This document shows positions 23,366-31,490 of a stretch of DNA of 64,000 bases, piece by piece (positions within the stretch are counted from its first letter, which is position 1; every line of letters starts with the position of its first letter). The notes beneath the pieces are model-generated. The model searched no databases and was not told the origin of the DNA. It saw only the letters and a list, made by a program, of their open reading frames with translations. The translations under genes were made by a program, and so were the position numbers. This DNA comes from Bacillaceae bacterium JMAK1 (lineage in GTDB: Bacteria > Bacillota > Bacilli > Bacillales > Marinococcaceae), in NCBI GenBank assembly GCA_012970285.1, contig JIBW01000004.1, forward strand, positions 124,001 through 188,000. Direction: 5' to 3'.

Positions 23366-24938
23366 ATGAATCCATCCGTAACGAAACAGAAAAGCGTCAT
23401 CGATCAAATACCAGAAGGATCTTTGTTTCAGTTTTTAGAAGAGAGTGCAGTAACGTATCGTGATCGAATTGCGGTCATTGATGAAGGCAAAGAATTCACG
23501 TATGATACGCTTTACAAACAGACGCTACACTTGTCGTCACTCCTTGCATCTAAAGGAGTGAAACAAGGTGATCGTGTGATGCTAATGCTCCCAAATTGCT
23601 TCGAATATGTACTTTCTTATTATGCGATTCTTCGACTCGGCGCCATTGTCGTACAAGTTAACCCAGGTTATCAACGCGAAGAGTTAAGCCATATGTACTC
23701 AATTTCTGAGCCTTGTTTATGGATTGGGGAATCGGTTCATAAAGAGAAGGTTGAACCGTTGAAACTACAGTGTTTATTCGTTGACGAAGAACTAAGCACA
23801 CGTACAAATGAAGATCTTGAACGTGTCAGCCTACCAGAAGTGGCAGTTAATGCAAGTGAAGATGTTGCTGTCATTCAATTTACTGGTGGGACAACCGGGC
23901 ATTCCAAAAGGAGCGATGTTAACGCATCGTAACTTGATGGCCAATGTTGTTCAGACGTTTGCCTTTGCACATGGCACGTATGAACGGGGCGAAGAAGTGT
24001 TTTTAGGTGTATCACCGTTTTATCACGTACTCGGTATGTCGAGCGTGATGAATCAAGGTTTGTACGCTGGTGCAACAATCGTAACGATGCGGAAATGGAA
24101 TGTGGAACAAGGCTTACGTTTAATTGAAACGTATGAACCGACGTACTTTCCAGCCGTTCCGACGATTTATATTAGTATTTTAGATTATGCAAAAGAGCAT
24201 CCCGTCCATTTAAAGAGTTTCAAAGTCATGACGAGCGGCAGTGCGCCTATGCCTTTAGAAATCATTCGTCAAATGGAGAAATTAAGTGATGGTGGGGTTA
24301 TTTCAGAAGGCTACGGATTATCAGAGTCGTCTCCAACGACACACCGCAATCCATTTAGTGGCTTAAGAAAGATCGGCAGCATCGGTATTCCGTTACCAGA
24401 TACCGAGTGCCGCATTGTTCATGTGGATCATGGCGAGGATCTTGGAGTAAACGAAGCCGGAGAGTTGCTCATCAAAGGTCCACAAGTAATGAAAGGCTAC
24501 TTTAGAGACGTGGAGTCAACCGCGATGCAATTGCAAGATGGATGGCTCGCAACCGGAGATATTGCAACCGTTGATGAAGACGGCTATTACTACATTGTCG
24601 GTCGAAAGAAAGAAATGGTCATCGGTAGTGGGTACAACATTTATCCGAATGAAGTCGAAGATGTCTTGTATACGCACGAGTATATTCTCGAAGTAAGTGT
24701 ATATGGTGTCCCTGACCGTTACCGAGGTGAAACATTAGCTGCATCAGTCGTCTTGAAAAAAGGAACAACACTTACAGTAGACGAGCTAAGAGCATGGTGT
24801 AAAGAACGCCTTGCCGCGTACAAAGTCCCTAAAATGATTGAGTTCCGTCAAGAATTGCCGAAAACAAACGTCGGTAAAGTATTACGGCGCAAGTTAGCTG
24901 AAGAACATATTGAACGCCTTAAAGCGAACGGTAATTAG
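23366..24938 (+). pseudogene. Acyl-CoA ligase (AMP-binding) interrupted by a single-base frameshift
   Basis: Two overlapping frames together encode one adenylate-forming acyl-CoA synthetase of about 523 aa. The first covers residues 1 to about 178 and ends ...VIQFTGGTTGHSK. The second resumes as GIPKGAMLTHRNLMANVVQ and contains SGSAPMPLEI, EGYGLSESSP, GWLATGDIATVDEDGYYYIVGRKKE and the C-terminal PKTNVGKVLRR lysine motif. The shift falls in the P-loop TGGTTGIPKG at the G run 23897-23899; removing one G restores the frame. Everything else is intact, so this is either a recent inactivation or an assembly error. It starts immediately after the dehydrogenase stop and would be co-transcribed from the sigma-54 promoter. 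Confidence 0.85.
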
Positions 24939-25002
24939 AGGAGCTTTAGCGCGTGAATATGAAGTCACAAATGATAAAGTACGTTGGTTGATTGTAATAA
25001 AT

Positions 25003-25029
25003 AAAAAAGCCCAGTTATGGGCTTTTTTA
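25003..25029. terminator. Bidirectional terminator
   Basis: AAAAAAGCCCA-GTTA-TGGGCTTTTTT is a short perfect stem flanked by A6 and T6. It serves the acyl-CoA ligase on the plus strand and the small membrane protein on the minus strand, whose stop codon lies within it. Confidence 0.88.
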
Positions 25030-25236
25030 TTTATTACGAGGATACACTTTGTTTGATACAAATACTCCTGTAAAAACACCAAGTGTAGTAATTATGACGG
25101 TTACAATTGTATGATACGGTGATGGGAGGTCAATTAAATAAAAGAAAGGAAACCCTAGCACTAGAAACACAAACCCTGCTGTTAGTGCCGACACTCCTGC
25201 TGGGGTTTGAAATGCGCCACCCCTTTTATTCGTCAT
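25027..25236 (-). CDS. 69-aa small membrane protein
   Basis: Frame with AAGGAG before the ATG at 25236 (a GTG at 25245 lies inside that site). Two hydrophobic helices, GVSALTAGFVFLVLGFPFFYLI and IVTVIITTLGVFTGVFVS in part, are separated by a short DLPSPYH loop, with basic ends (MTNKRGG, NKVYPRNK). No family recognised. It is convergent with the acyl-CoA ligase and shares its terminator. Confidence 0.65.
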   Translation of the reverse strand: MTNKRGGAFQTPAGVSALTAGFVFLVLGFPFFYLIDLPSPYHTIVTVIITTLGVFTGVFVSNKVYPRNK

Positions 25237-25450
25237 AAGTATCACTCCTTGCTCTTACATTAAGCATCGTTTCTGAAGTAGTCAGCGTAACATAAAATTG
25301 ATAATTACGACATTTCATGATTATTAAGGAAGTAAACTTGATATCGTTGAGGGTGAGGACGTAGTTCGTGCTTTACTACGAAGTTGTGTAGCGTTTGATC
25401 CTGATGGTTAACGTGCATTTTGTCACAACCGTTATCATACTTATGTAAAA

Positions 25451-25492
25451 AAATAAAAACCCCTGCAAATGAGTGGACACTTTTGTAGGGGC
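25451..25492 (-). terminator. Terminator of the second acyl-CoA dehydrogenase gene
   Basis: On the minus strand CCCCT and AGGGG with further pairing (ACAAA/TTTGC) form a hairpin followed by TTTTTATTTTTTT, 11 bp after the stop codon. Confidence 0.75.
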
Positions 25493-25502
25493 TAAATGGT
25501 TG

Positions 25503-26633
25503 CTACGATTTAAAAATATAGTTTCCGATAATGATTCGTTGAATTTGATTTGTTCCTTCGTAAATCTGGGTGATTTTCGCATCACGCATCATTCGTTCTA
25601 CAGGATATTCTTTAATGAACCCATAACCACCAAGGAGTTGAACAGCATCTGTCGTGACACTCATTGCCATATCAGAAGCAAAGCATTTGGCCATGGAAGA
25701 GTGTAAAGCAACGTCTTGTTCACCTTGATCGAGCTTTGTAGCTGCTTGATAGACGAGAAGTCGTGCCGCTTCAATCTTCATACGCATATCGGCAGCCATC
25801 GCTTGAATCATTTGAAAGTTGTCCAACGTTTTCCCAAACTGTTTACGATTTTTAACGTAGTCAATCGCATAATCATACGCGCCTTGGGCAATTCCAACAG
25901 CTTGTGCACCGACGACAGGGCGGGTCTCATTAAAGACATTCATGAGTATTTTAAAGCCTTTGCCTTCGTCCCCAAGCATGTTCTCTTTTGGCACCCGAAC
26001 ATTGTCTAGAAACACTTCGCGAGTAACAGAGCCACGAATGCCCATCTTATCCTCTTTGTTTCCAAACGTTAGTCCGTCCATTCCTTTTTCAGCGATGAAC
26101 AATGTAATGCCATTCGTACGATCTTCTGATGTTCTTGTTACGAATACGTAAATTTCTGATTCACCGGCGTTGGTGATGAACACTTTCTGCCCATTCAAAA
26201 GATAATCATCGCCATCTTTCGTTGCTGTCGTTGTTAAGCTTGATACATCTGAGCCAGAAGATGGTTCTGTGATTCCAAAAGATCCGAGTACTTCTCCTTT
26301 GGCAAGGCGTGGGATGTACTTCTGCTTTTGTTCTTCAGTTCCTGCTAGTAAGAAAGGAGCCATCGTTAATGCTTGCGTTGACAAAGCAACACTTGTTGAC
26401 GCACAAGCACTAGCAATCTCTTCGATAACAGCAACATGACTTAACATGTCACTGCCCGCTCCGCCGTATTTCTCAGGAACATGAACACCAAAGAGTCCAT
26501 TTTCTGCAAGAACTCGGATATTCTCCCACGGCATTTCCCCGAGACGATCGACTTCTTCAGCATGTTTAGCAACAACGTCACGGGCAATCTTTCTCGCAAC
26601 GTCTTTCATCATTTTTTGCTCTTCAAGTAACAT
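25503..26633 (-). CDS. Acyl-CoA dehydrogenase
   Basis: A 376-aa FAD-dependent enzyme. FGITEPSSGSDVSSLTTTA is signature 1. LLGGYGFIKEYPVERMMRDA, followed by ITQIYEGTNQIQR, forms signature 2 with the catalytic Glu in YEGTNQ. The start is ATG 26633, with GAAGGAG upstream; the frame stays open to 26699, but that extension has no site and would cross the promoter at 26688-26703. Sequence differs enough from the dehydrogenase at 22202 to imply a different acyl chain or step. It is transcribed alone from a sigma-54-type promoter, downstream of the activator gene on the same strand. Confidence 0.92.
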   Translation of the reverse strand: MLLEEQKMMKDVARKIARDVVAKHAEEVDRLGEMPWENIRVLAENGLFGVHVPEKYGGAGSDMLSHVAVIEEIASACASTSVALSTQALTMAPFLLAGTEEQKQKYIPRLAKGEVLGSFGITEPSSGSDVSSLTTTATKDGDDYLLNGQKVFITNAGESEIYVFVTRTSEDRTNGITLFIAEKGMDGLTFGNKEDKMGIRGSVTREVFLDNVRVPKENMLGDEGKGFKILMNVFNETRPVVGAQAVGIAQGAYDYAIDYVKNRKQFGKTLDNFQMIQAMAADMRMKIEAARLLVYQAATKLDQGEQDVALHSSMAKCFASDMAMSVTTDAVQLLGGYGFIKEYPVERMMRDAKITQIYEGTNQIQRIIIGNYIFKS

Positions 26634-26687
26634 AAGTATGCAAACTCCTTCGTTGTAAACTTTAAAATGGCTGTCCACCCTGTAAGT

Positions 26688-26703
26688 TGCAAAAAACATG
26701 CCA
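26688..26703 (-). promoter_or_regulatory. Sigma-54 (SigL) -24/-12 promoter of the second acyl-CoA dehydrogenase
   Basis: On the minus strand TGGCATGTTTTTTGCA is a full match to TGGCAYGNNNNTTGCW with correct spacing. It lies 55 bp upstream of the ATG at 26633 and about 85 bp after the stop of the sigma-54 activator gene. Confidence 0.85.
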
Positions 26704-26743
26704 CTGTGTGAAGCGAGAGTGGGGCACTTTTTATCGGGCTGGT

Positions 26744-26784
26744 GAAAAAAAGCACCAAATACCGGTGCGATAATGCACCGGTAT
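26744..26784 (-). terminator. Terminator of the sigma-54 activator gene
   Basis: ATACCGGTGC and GCACCGGTAT form a perfect 10-bp stem around 6 nt. On the minus strand TTGGTGC and a T7 run follow. It separates the activator from the dehydrogenase promoter. Confidence 0.8.
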
Positions 26785-26788
26785 CGGT

Positions 26789-28147
26789 TTACAACTCGTA
26801 CCGTTGAATCTTTCTAACTAACGTTGAGTGATCGACTTGCAGGACTTTGGCAGCTTCGCGAATTGAGGAGCTATGACGTAGCACTTTTTGAATGTGCTCT
26901 TTTTCTGCTTGTTCTTTGACATGTTTTAAAGAATGAATTGGACCGTCTAACGTAGATGAATCAGGATTCTGACGAATCTCACTAGGTAGCGAATCAACGT
27001 CGATTTCAGGACGTTCAGTAAGAATCACTAAATGTTCAATCAGATTTTCCAGTTGTCGTATGTTACCTGGCCAACTGTAATGATAAAACGCTTCAATCAC
27101 ATCTTCAGTCACAACGTTTTGTTTATGGTATTTACGATTATATTTCGCTAAGAAATAGTCGACGAGTGGGCGAAGATCTTTTTTTCGCTCCCGTAATGGT
27201 GGGATTGAAATTGGAATCACTTGTAAGCGATAATAAAGATCTACACGAAACTGGCCTGCTTGTACAAGGTCATCTAAATTTTTGTTCGTCGCGGCTATGA
27301 ACCGTACGTCTAACGTTTTTGGCTTCGTACCACCGACACGGGTGACTTCATTTGTTTGTAAGACACGCAGCAATTTAACTTGTAAATGTAGGGGCATTTC
27401 ACCGATTTCATCAAGCAATAATGTTCCACCATTAGCGGCTTCAAGTAAACCTTCACGAGACGATTGGGCGCCTGTAAATGCACCTTTTTCATAGCCGAAA
27501 AGCTCGGATTCAATCAAGTTCTCGGGGATCGCTCCACAATTAATTTGAATGTAGGCGGCATGATTGCGATCACTTTGTTTGTGTATATTCTTAGCAATGA
27601 TTTCTTTACCGACACCTGATTCGCCAGTAATTGTAATCACTGCATCGGTCTTCGCAACTTTCATCACGAGGTCTTGCAAGTTTCTTGTACTTTCTGATTC
27701 ACCAATCCAATCATCCGTATGTAAAAACTGTGAGCGTAGCTGCTTTAGTTCGGTATACTTTATTTCCATGTTACGCATGTGCTCGGAATATAAGTGATTC
27801 AAAGACGAGAGGTCATAGTAGTTCGCAATGAAACATTGAATCTCACCATTACTACGGTAGACAGGCTTACTTGTAATAAAGACTTTCGTGTCGTTATGCA
27901 ATTTTTGAAAGATCGTTAGTGGGTTTTTTTGGAGAACTTCCATTGATTGTTTAATAATAATGCCCGCTTCTTCCATCTCTTTTGGTGTTTTACCGACAAT
28001 CTCTTCAAGCGGTGCGCCAGAAATCTCTGAAACTCGTTCATTCGCGTAAAAAATCCGGCCTTCTAAATCAGAAAGTAAGATGCCTACATAGGATTGATCG
28101 ACACTTCTCAAAAAATCTACTTCATCCAATATTTTAAGGTGGTGCAT
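26789..28147 (-). CDS. Sigma-54-dependent transcriptional activator (PAS, AAA+, Fis HTH)
   Basis: A 452-aa enhancer-binding protein. Residues about 10-115 form a PAS sensor domain (SYVGILLSDLEGRIFYANE). Residues 145-375 form the AAA+ domain with Walker A GESGVGKE (175-182), the sigma-54 contact loop GAFTGA (222-227), Walker B GGTLLLDEIGEM and the arginine-finger region PPLRERKKDL. The C-terminus (REAAKVLQVDHSTLVRKIQRYEL) is a Fis-type HTH. Intact GAFTGA shows that it works with sigma-54 (SigL). Three -24/-12 promoters lie within 8 kb, so it very likely controls the TRAP transporter, both dehydrogenases and the ligase. The PAS ligand is unknown. Confidence 0.93.
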   Translation of the reverse strand: MHHLKILDEVDFLRSVDQSYVGILLSDLEGRIFYANERVSEISGAPLEEIVGKTPKEMEEAGIIIKQSMEVLQKNPLTIFQKLHNDTKVFITSKPVYRSNGEIQCFIANYYDLSSLNHLYSEHMRNMEIKYTELKQLRSQFLHTDDWIGESESTRNLQDLVMKVAKTDAVITITGESGVGKEIIAKNIHKQSDRNHAAYIQINCGAIPENLIESELFGYEKGAFTGAQSSREGLLEAANGGTLLLDEIGEMPLHLQVKLLRVLQTNEVTRVGGTKPKTLDVRFIAATNKNLDDLVQAGQFRVDLYYRLQVIPISIPPLRERKKDLRPLVDYFLAKYNRKYHKQNVVTEDVIEAFYHYSWPGNIRQLENLIEHLVILTERPEIDVDSLPSEIRQNPDSSTLDGPIHSLKHVKEQAEKEHIQKVLRHSSSIREAAKVLQVDHSTLVRKIQRYEL

Positions 28148-28314
28148 ACGTTCACCTCTACGTTTTCATAATGGTAATAGTTTATCACGAAAGGAATTCC
28201 TTTGTTCAGAAATATTGAAATACTCCAGGTTCTATCTAGTAATGTAGAAGATTAGGTTATAAGTTGTGTACGTTTAGTAATGATAGTTAAGGGAATATTC
28301 CAATAAAAGATATA

Positions 28315-28998
28315 ATGGAGGGGTCAACAATTCGACGAAGAATTTGGGCTGTTGTTCCAATTGCTGTGTTTTTGCTTATTGGTTGTAATCAAGCAGAACA
28401 ACAAGTGCAAGAGCTAAGTGAAGACTACGAGATTACAATGGCAACTGAAGAGGCAACTGAAGAAGAACGGGAAGAATTATTAGCATTAGAACATGAACAA
28501 ATCGATCATATGCTAATGTACATCCGAGAATCGCTCGATGAAGAGGAAGCGGAATCAGTCTCAATTCCTCAATCTAATTCACCGCACCGATTAAGAGCAT
28601 CCGGTACAAGTTCTGTAGAATTGGAAACCCAATATGATCCTGATGAAAATGATCATCCGTTTCACATTAAGCGACATTTTTCGTTTGCTTATGAGCTAGA
28701 GGAAAGTGATGTTGACCTTGCTGTCGCAGATGATGAAGAGTTGCCTAGTTTTGTAGAGATCGATCAAGAGGCGTCTTTTATCACGGGAATGATACCAGGA
28801 CTTGAGTGGCATGAATTAACCGCGCAAGTTAGTCCAGTCGGTCAGCAAGATTCACAGGAGTTGTCGTTCTCAACGATTGGAGAGTGGCGCGGAGAGTTCA
28901 TCTATGAAGATCAAAAGGTCGTGTTTTCTGAAGAAGATGAATGGGCAGGAATAATGAGCGTTGAAGAGTGGACACAAGATCAACTTTCTCAGTTTTAG
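28315..28998 (+). CDS. Acidic lipoprotein of unknown function
   Basis: A 227-aa protein with a lipoprotein signal (RRRIWAVVPIAVFLLIGC, Cys about residue 24) and then an extremely acidic mature part with long Glu/Asp-rich helices (EEATEEEREELLALE). No enzymatic motif recognised. The start is uncertain. The ATG at 28315 overlaps its own possible SD and a TATAAT (28311-28316). The tract TGGAGGGG (28316-28323) is instead ideally placed, 6 nt, for an in-frame ATT at 28330, a rare but known start codon. It is followed 65 bp later by an MTH1187-family gene. Confidence 0.65.
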   Translation: MEGSTIRRRIWAVVPIAVFLLIGCNQAEQQVQELSEDYEITMATEEATEEEREELLALEHEQIDHMLMYIRESLDEEEAESVSIPQSNSPHRLRASGTSSVELETQYDPDENDHPFHIKRHFSFAYELEESDVDLAVADDEELPSFVEIDQEASFITGMIPGLEWHELTAQVSPVGQQDSQELSFSTIGEWRGEFIYEDQKVVFSEEDEWAGIMSVEEWTQDQLSQF

Positions 28999-29063
28999 AG
29001 AAAAGGGAGAAGGGTAAAGCCCAACTACAATCAAGTTCATTCTATGAAACGGAGGGTCAACTC

Positions 29064-29369
29064 ATGGCATTTGCAGATGTGACATTAACTCCAATCGGAG
29101 AAGGAACAGCGAGCTTTTCACAAGAAATCGCTCATTTTCATGAAGTGTTAGATCGTTATGATAGTATTACGTATGAAAAAACATCGATGAGTACGATTAT
29201 TGAAGGCGATATGAACGATTTATGGGTTGTTTTGCAAGAGCTACACAAGACAGCTGTAAATCGAGATTGGGAACGGATTTCGATGAACGTCCGGATCGAT
29301 GATCGCAGAGACGGAAAAGAGCATAGCATCGAAGGGAAAAAACTATCTGTACAATCTCAGAAAGCGTAA
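29064..29369 (+). CDS. MTH1187 family thiamine-binding-type protein (YqgV-like)
   Basis: A 101-aa protein of the UPF0045/MTH1187 family (MAFADVTLTPIGEGTASFSQ ... GDMNDLWVVLQELHKTAV). The ferredoxin-like small proteins of this family form tetramers and some bind thiamine or pyrimidine ligands. The ATG at 29064 has GGAGGGT 7 nt upstream; a longer frame from 28968 overlaps the previous gene and lacks a site. A clear terminator follows. No thiamine genes lie nearby. Confidence 0.85.
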   Translation: MAFADVTLTPIGEGTASFSQEIAHFHEVLDRYDSITYEKTSMSTIIEGDMNDLWVVLQELHKTAVNRDWERISMNVRIDDRRDGKEHSIEGKKLSVQSQKA

Positions 29370-29381
29370 ATTATGACATGT

Positions 29382-29415
29382 TAAGCATAGGTTTTTAACC
29401 TATGCTTATTTTATT
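29382..29415 (+). terminator. Intrinsic terminator
   Basis: TAAGCATAGGTT and AACCTATGCTTA form a perfect 12-bp stem with a TTT loop, followed by TTTTATTT. Confidence 0.88.
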
Positions 29416-29532
29416 TGAATAGTAACCGTGACGTATCGTATAAATGAGTAGCAATAGAAATTAGTTTTAAAATGTCTATTGATTTTTCTGAATGCTAGTC
29501 GTATAGTGTTCGTATACAATTTTATAGATCTA

Positions 29533-29673
29533 CAACTTCGGGGCAGGGTGAAATTCCCTACCGGCGGTGATAAGGCGAAAGCCTTTCAGTCCGTGACCCG
29601 AATCGAAGGTTTTCGATTCGGTGGATCTGGTGAAATTCCAGAGCCGACAGTTAAAGTCTGGATGGGAGAAGTG
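29533..29673 (+). ncRNA. FMN riboswitch (RFN element)
   Basis: The RFN consensus is plain: CTTCGGGGCAGGGTGAAATT, CCCTACCGGCGGTGAT, a variable hairpin (CGAATCGAAGG/TTTTCGATTCG), GGATCTGGTGAAATTCC, AGAGCCGACAGT, then AGTCTGGATGGGAGAAG closing the multibranch junction. It precedes the riboflavin operon by about 165 nt and a terminator lies in between, so FMN binding should cause premature termination. A 75-codon frame across it is not a gene. Confidence 0.97.
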
Positions 29674-29771
29674 AGGAAAACGGTACAATTGAGCGAGTAT
29701 GCTTAGCTTATTTGTTATACCGTATCAATGGCACACGTGTATACGTAGGTGCTCACTTTAACAATTTCTTA

Positions 29772-29804
29772 AACTTCCTGAAGTTCTCTTCAGGAAGTTT
29801 TTTT
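29772..29804 (+). terminator. Riboswitch-controlled terminator before ribD
   Basis: AACTTCCTGAA and TTCAGGAAGTT form an 11-bp perfect stem with a 6-nt loop followed by T7. It lies between the RFN element and ribD, where it should form only in the FMN-bound state. Confidence 0.92.
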
Positions 29805-29839
29805 GATGCCAATTTAGAGGTGTAGAGGAAAGGGAGAAC

Positions 29840-30913
29840 ATGTCTAACCAGAATGAGTATATGAATTTTGCTTTAGAGCAAGCAAAGATGGTGCGAGGAC
29901 AAACGTCTCCAAATCCGACGGTTGGTGCAGTCATTGTGAACGAAGGTGAAGTAGTTGGTGTCGGCGCACATTTACGAGCAGGAGAAGCTCACGCTGAGAT
30001 CCATGCTCTTCAAATGGCTGGTGAACGAGCGGAAGGGTCCACGCTATATGTCACGTTAGAACCGTGTCAACATCGGGGGCGAACTGAACCGTGCACAACA
30101 GCCATCATTCAAGCACAAGTAAAACACGTCGTCATTGCGATGCTTGATCCGAATCCTGAAATGCAAGGAAAGAGTGTGGAAGTGCTTGAGCGTTCAGGCA
30201 TTACTGTTGACGTTGGTGTGCTTGAAGAAGAGGCGAGACGTATGAATCGTCCGTATATCCACTGGATGAAAACGAAAAAGCCTTACGTCACATTAAAGAT
30301 GGCAGGTTCATTGGATGGCAAGACCGCAACCTCACAAGGGGAAAGTAAGTGGATTACAAGCCCAGCTTCAAGAAGTGATGGCCATGCGGAAAGAAAGCAG
30401 CATGATGCGATTCTTGTTGGGGTTAACACAGTGATTCAAGACAATCCAGCACTTACGTCTAGAGATCCTTACGTACAGCCAATCCGAATCGTTCTGGATC
30501 GCCATTTACGAATCCCAAGGAGCTCAAAGTTATTAACCGACGTTTATCCAACGATTATTTATACCGAGAAGACTTCAGTTTTTGAAACAACAAAAGAAGT
30601 CGTTACGCTCACAAAAGTAACGCCCGAATATGTTTTAGAAGACTTAGGCAAACGGAACATTACATCGCTATTGGTGGAAGGTGGGGCAACGATCCATGGT
30701 GCATTTTTTACGGATCGTGTTGTGCAAAGAACAATTACTTATCTCGCTCCGAAACTAATTGGTGGAGCAGGTGCTCACGGGTTTATAGCCGGTTGTGGTG
30801 CTTTGCAACTTGATGAAGCACTTGATGTTCAATACGAGTGTATTGAACACATTGATCAAGATTTAAAAATTACTGCGATCGTAGGTGAAGACGATGTTTA
30901 CAGGAATCGTTGA
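29840..30913 (+). CDS. ribD: Bifunctional pyrimidine deaminase/reductase
   Basis: A 357-aa RibD. N-terminal zinc deaminase domain (residues 1 to about 145) with GEAHAEIHAL and PCQHRGRTEPC, whose His and two Cys bind zinc. C-terminal reductase domain with KTKKPYVTLKMAGSLDGK and VEGGATIHGAF. It performs the second and third steps from GTP towards lumazine. First gene of the FMN-regulated rib operon; it overlaps ribE by 20 bp. AAGGGAG precedes the ATG. Confidence 0.96.
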   Translation: MSNQNEYMNFALEQAKMVRGQTSPNPTVGAVIVNEGEVVGVGAHLRAGEAHAEIHALQMAGERAEGSTLYVTLEPCQHRGRTEPCTTAIIQAQVKHVVIAMLDPNPEMQGKSVEVLERSGITVDVGVLEEEARRMNRPYIHWMKTKKPYVTLKMAGSLDGKTATSQGESKWITSPASRSDGHAERKQHDAILVGVNTVIQDNPALTSRDPYVQPIRIVLDRHLRIPRSSKLLTDVYPTIIYTEKTSVFETTKEVVTLTKVTPEYVLEDLGKRNITSLLVEGGATIHGAFFTDRVVQRTITYLAPKLIGGAGAHGFIAGCGALQLDEALDVQYECIEHIDQDLKITAIVGEDDVYRNR

Positions 30914-31490
30914 AGAGGTTGGCACCATTGAAGAACTTGAATCGTTTCATGATTCAATAACGGTGAACGTCCGGGCGAATGTCGTGTTGGAAGATGTGAG
31001 TATCGGAGACAGCATCTCTGTTTCTGGTGTCTGTTTAACCGTTCGAACGTATACGGCAACGACATTTACTGCAGATATTATGCAAGAAACATTGCTTCAT
31101 TCAACACTGAACCATTTGAAAAAAGGTAATACTGTGAATCTTGAAAGATCAATGCGTATGAATGACCGGGTGGGTGGTCATTTCGTTGCAGGCCATGTAG
31201 ACGGAACGGGAACCATTCAACATATTACGGAGTTAGAAGGTTCGACTCTTTATGAAGTGGTTGTACCCGATCAGTTAACTAAGTACATGATTAAAAAAGG
31301 CTCAGTCGCAATCAATGGCACAAGTTTAACGATTGCAGAGATAGATGAGAACGTAATGACCGTATCAATCATCCCTCATACAAAAGACGTGACGCAATTC
31401 CAAACAGTAATGGTTGGAGACCCGGTCAATCTTGAGGTCGACCAACTCGGAAAATACGTGGAGAAGTTACTCGAAGGGAGAATCTCATGA
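30894..31490 (+). CDS. ribE: Riboflavin synthase alpha chain
   Basis: A 198-aa protein made of two similar lumazine-binding barrels, beginning MFTGIVEEVG. MNDRVGGHFVAGHVDGTG marks the second half, and GSVAINGTSLTIAEI the end. It dismutates two 6,7-dimethyl-8-ribityllumazine molecules into riboflavin. The ATG at 30894 is the family start, with TAGGTG 6 nt upstream, and overlaps ribD by 20 bp. It overlaps ribBA by 4 bp (ATGA). Confidence 0.96.
   Translation: MFTGIVEEVGTIEELESFHDSITVNVRANVVLEDVSIGDSISVSGVCLTVRTYTATTFTADIMQETLLHSTLNHLKKGNTVNLERSMRMNDRVGGHFVAGHVDGTGTIQHITELEGSTLYEVVVPDQLTKYMIKKGSVAINGTSLTIAEIDENVMTVSIIPHTKDVTQFQTVMVGDPVNLEVDQLGKYVEKLLEGRIS

Noticed and set aside
29479-29706. 75-codon open frame
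   Set aside because: It lies entirely across the FMN riboswitch, whose consensus explains the sequence.
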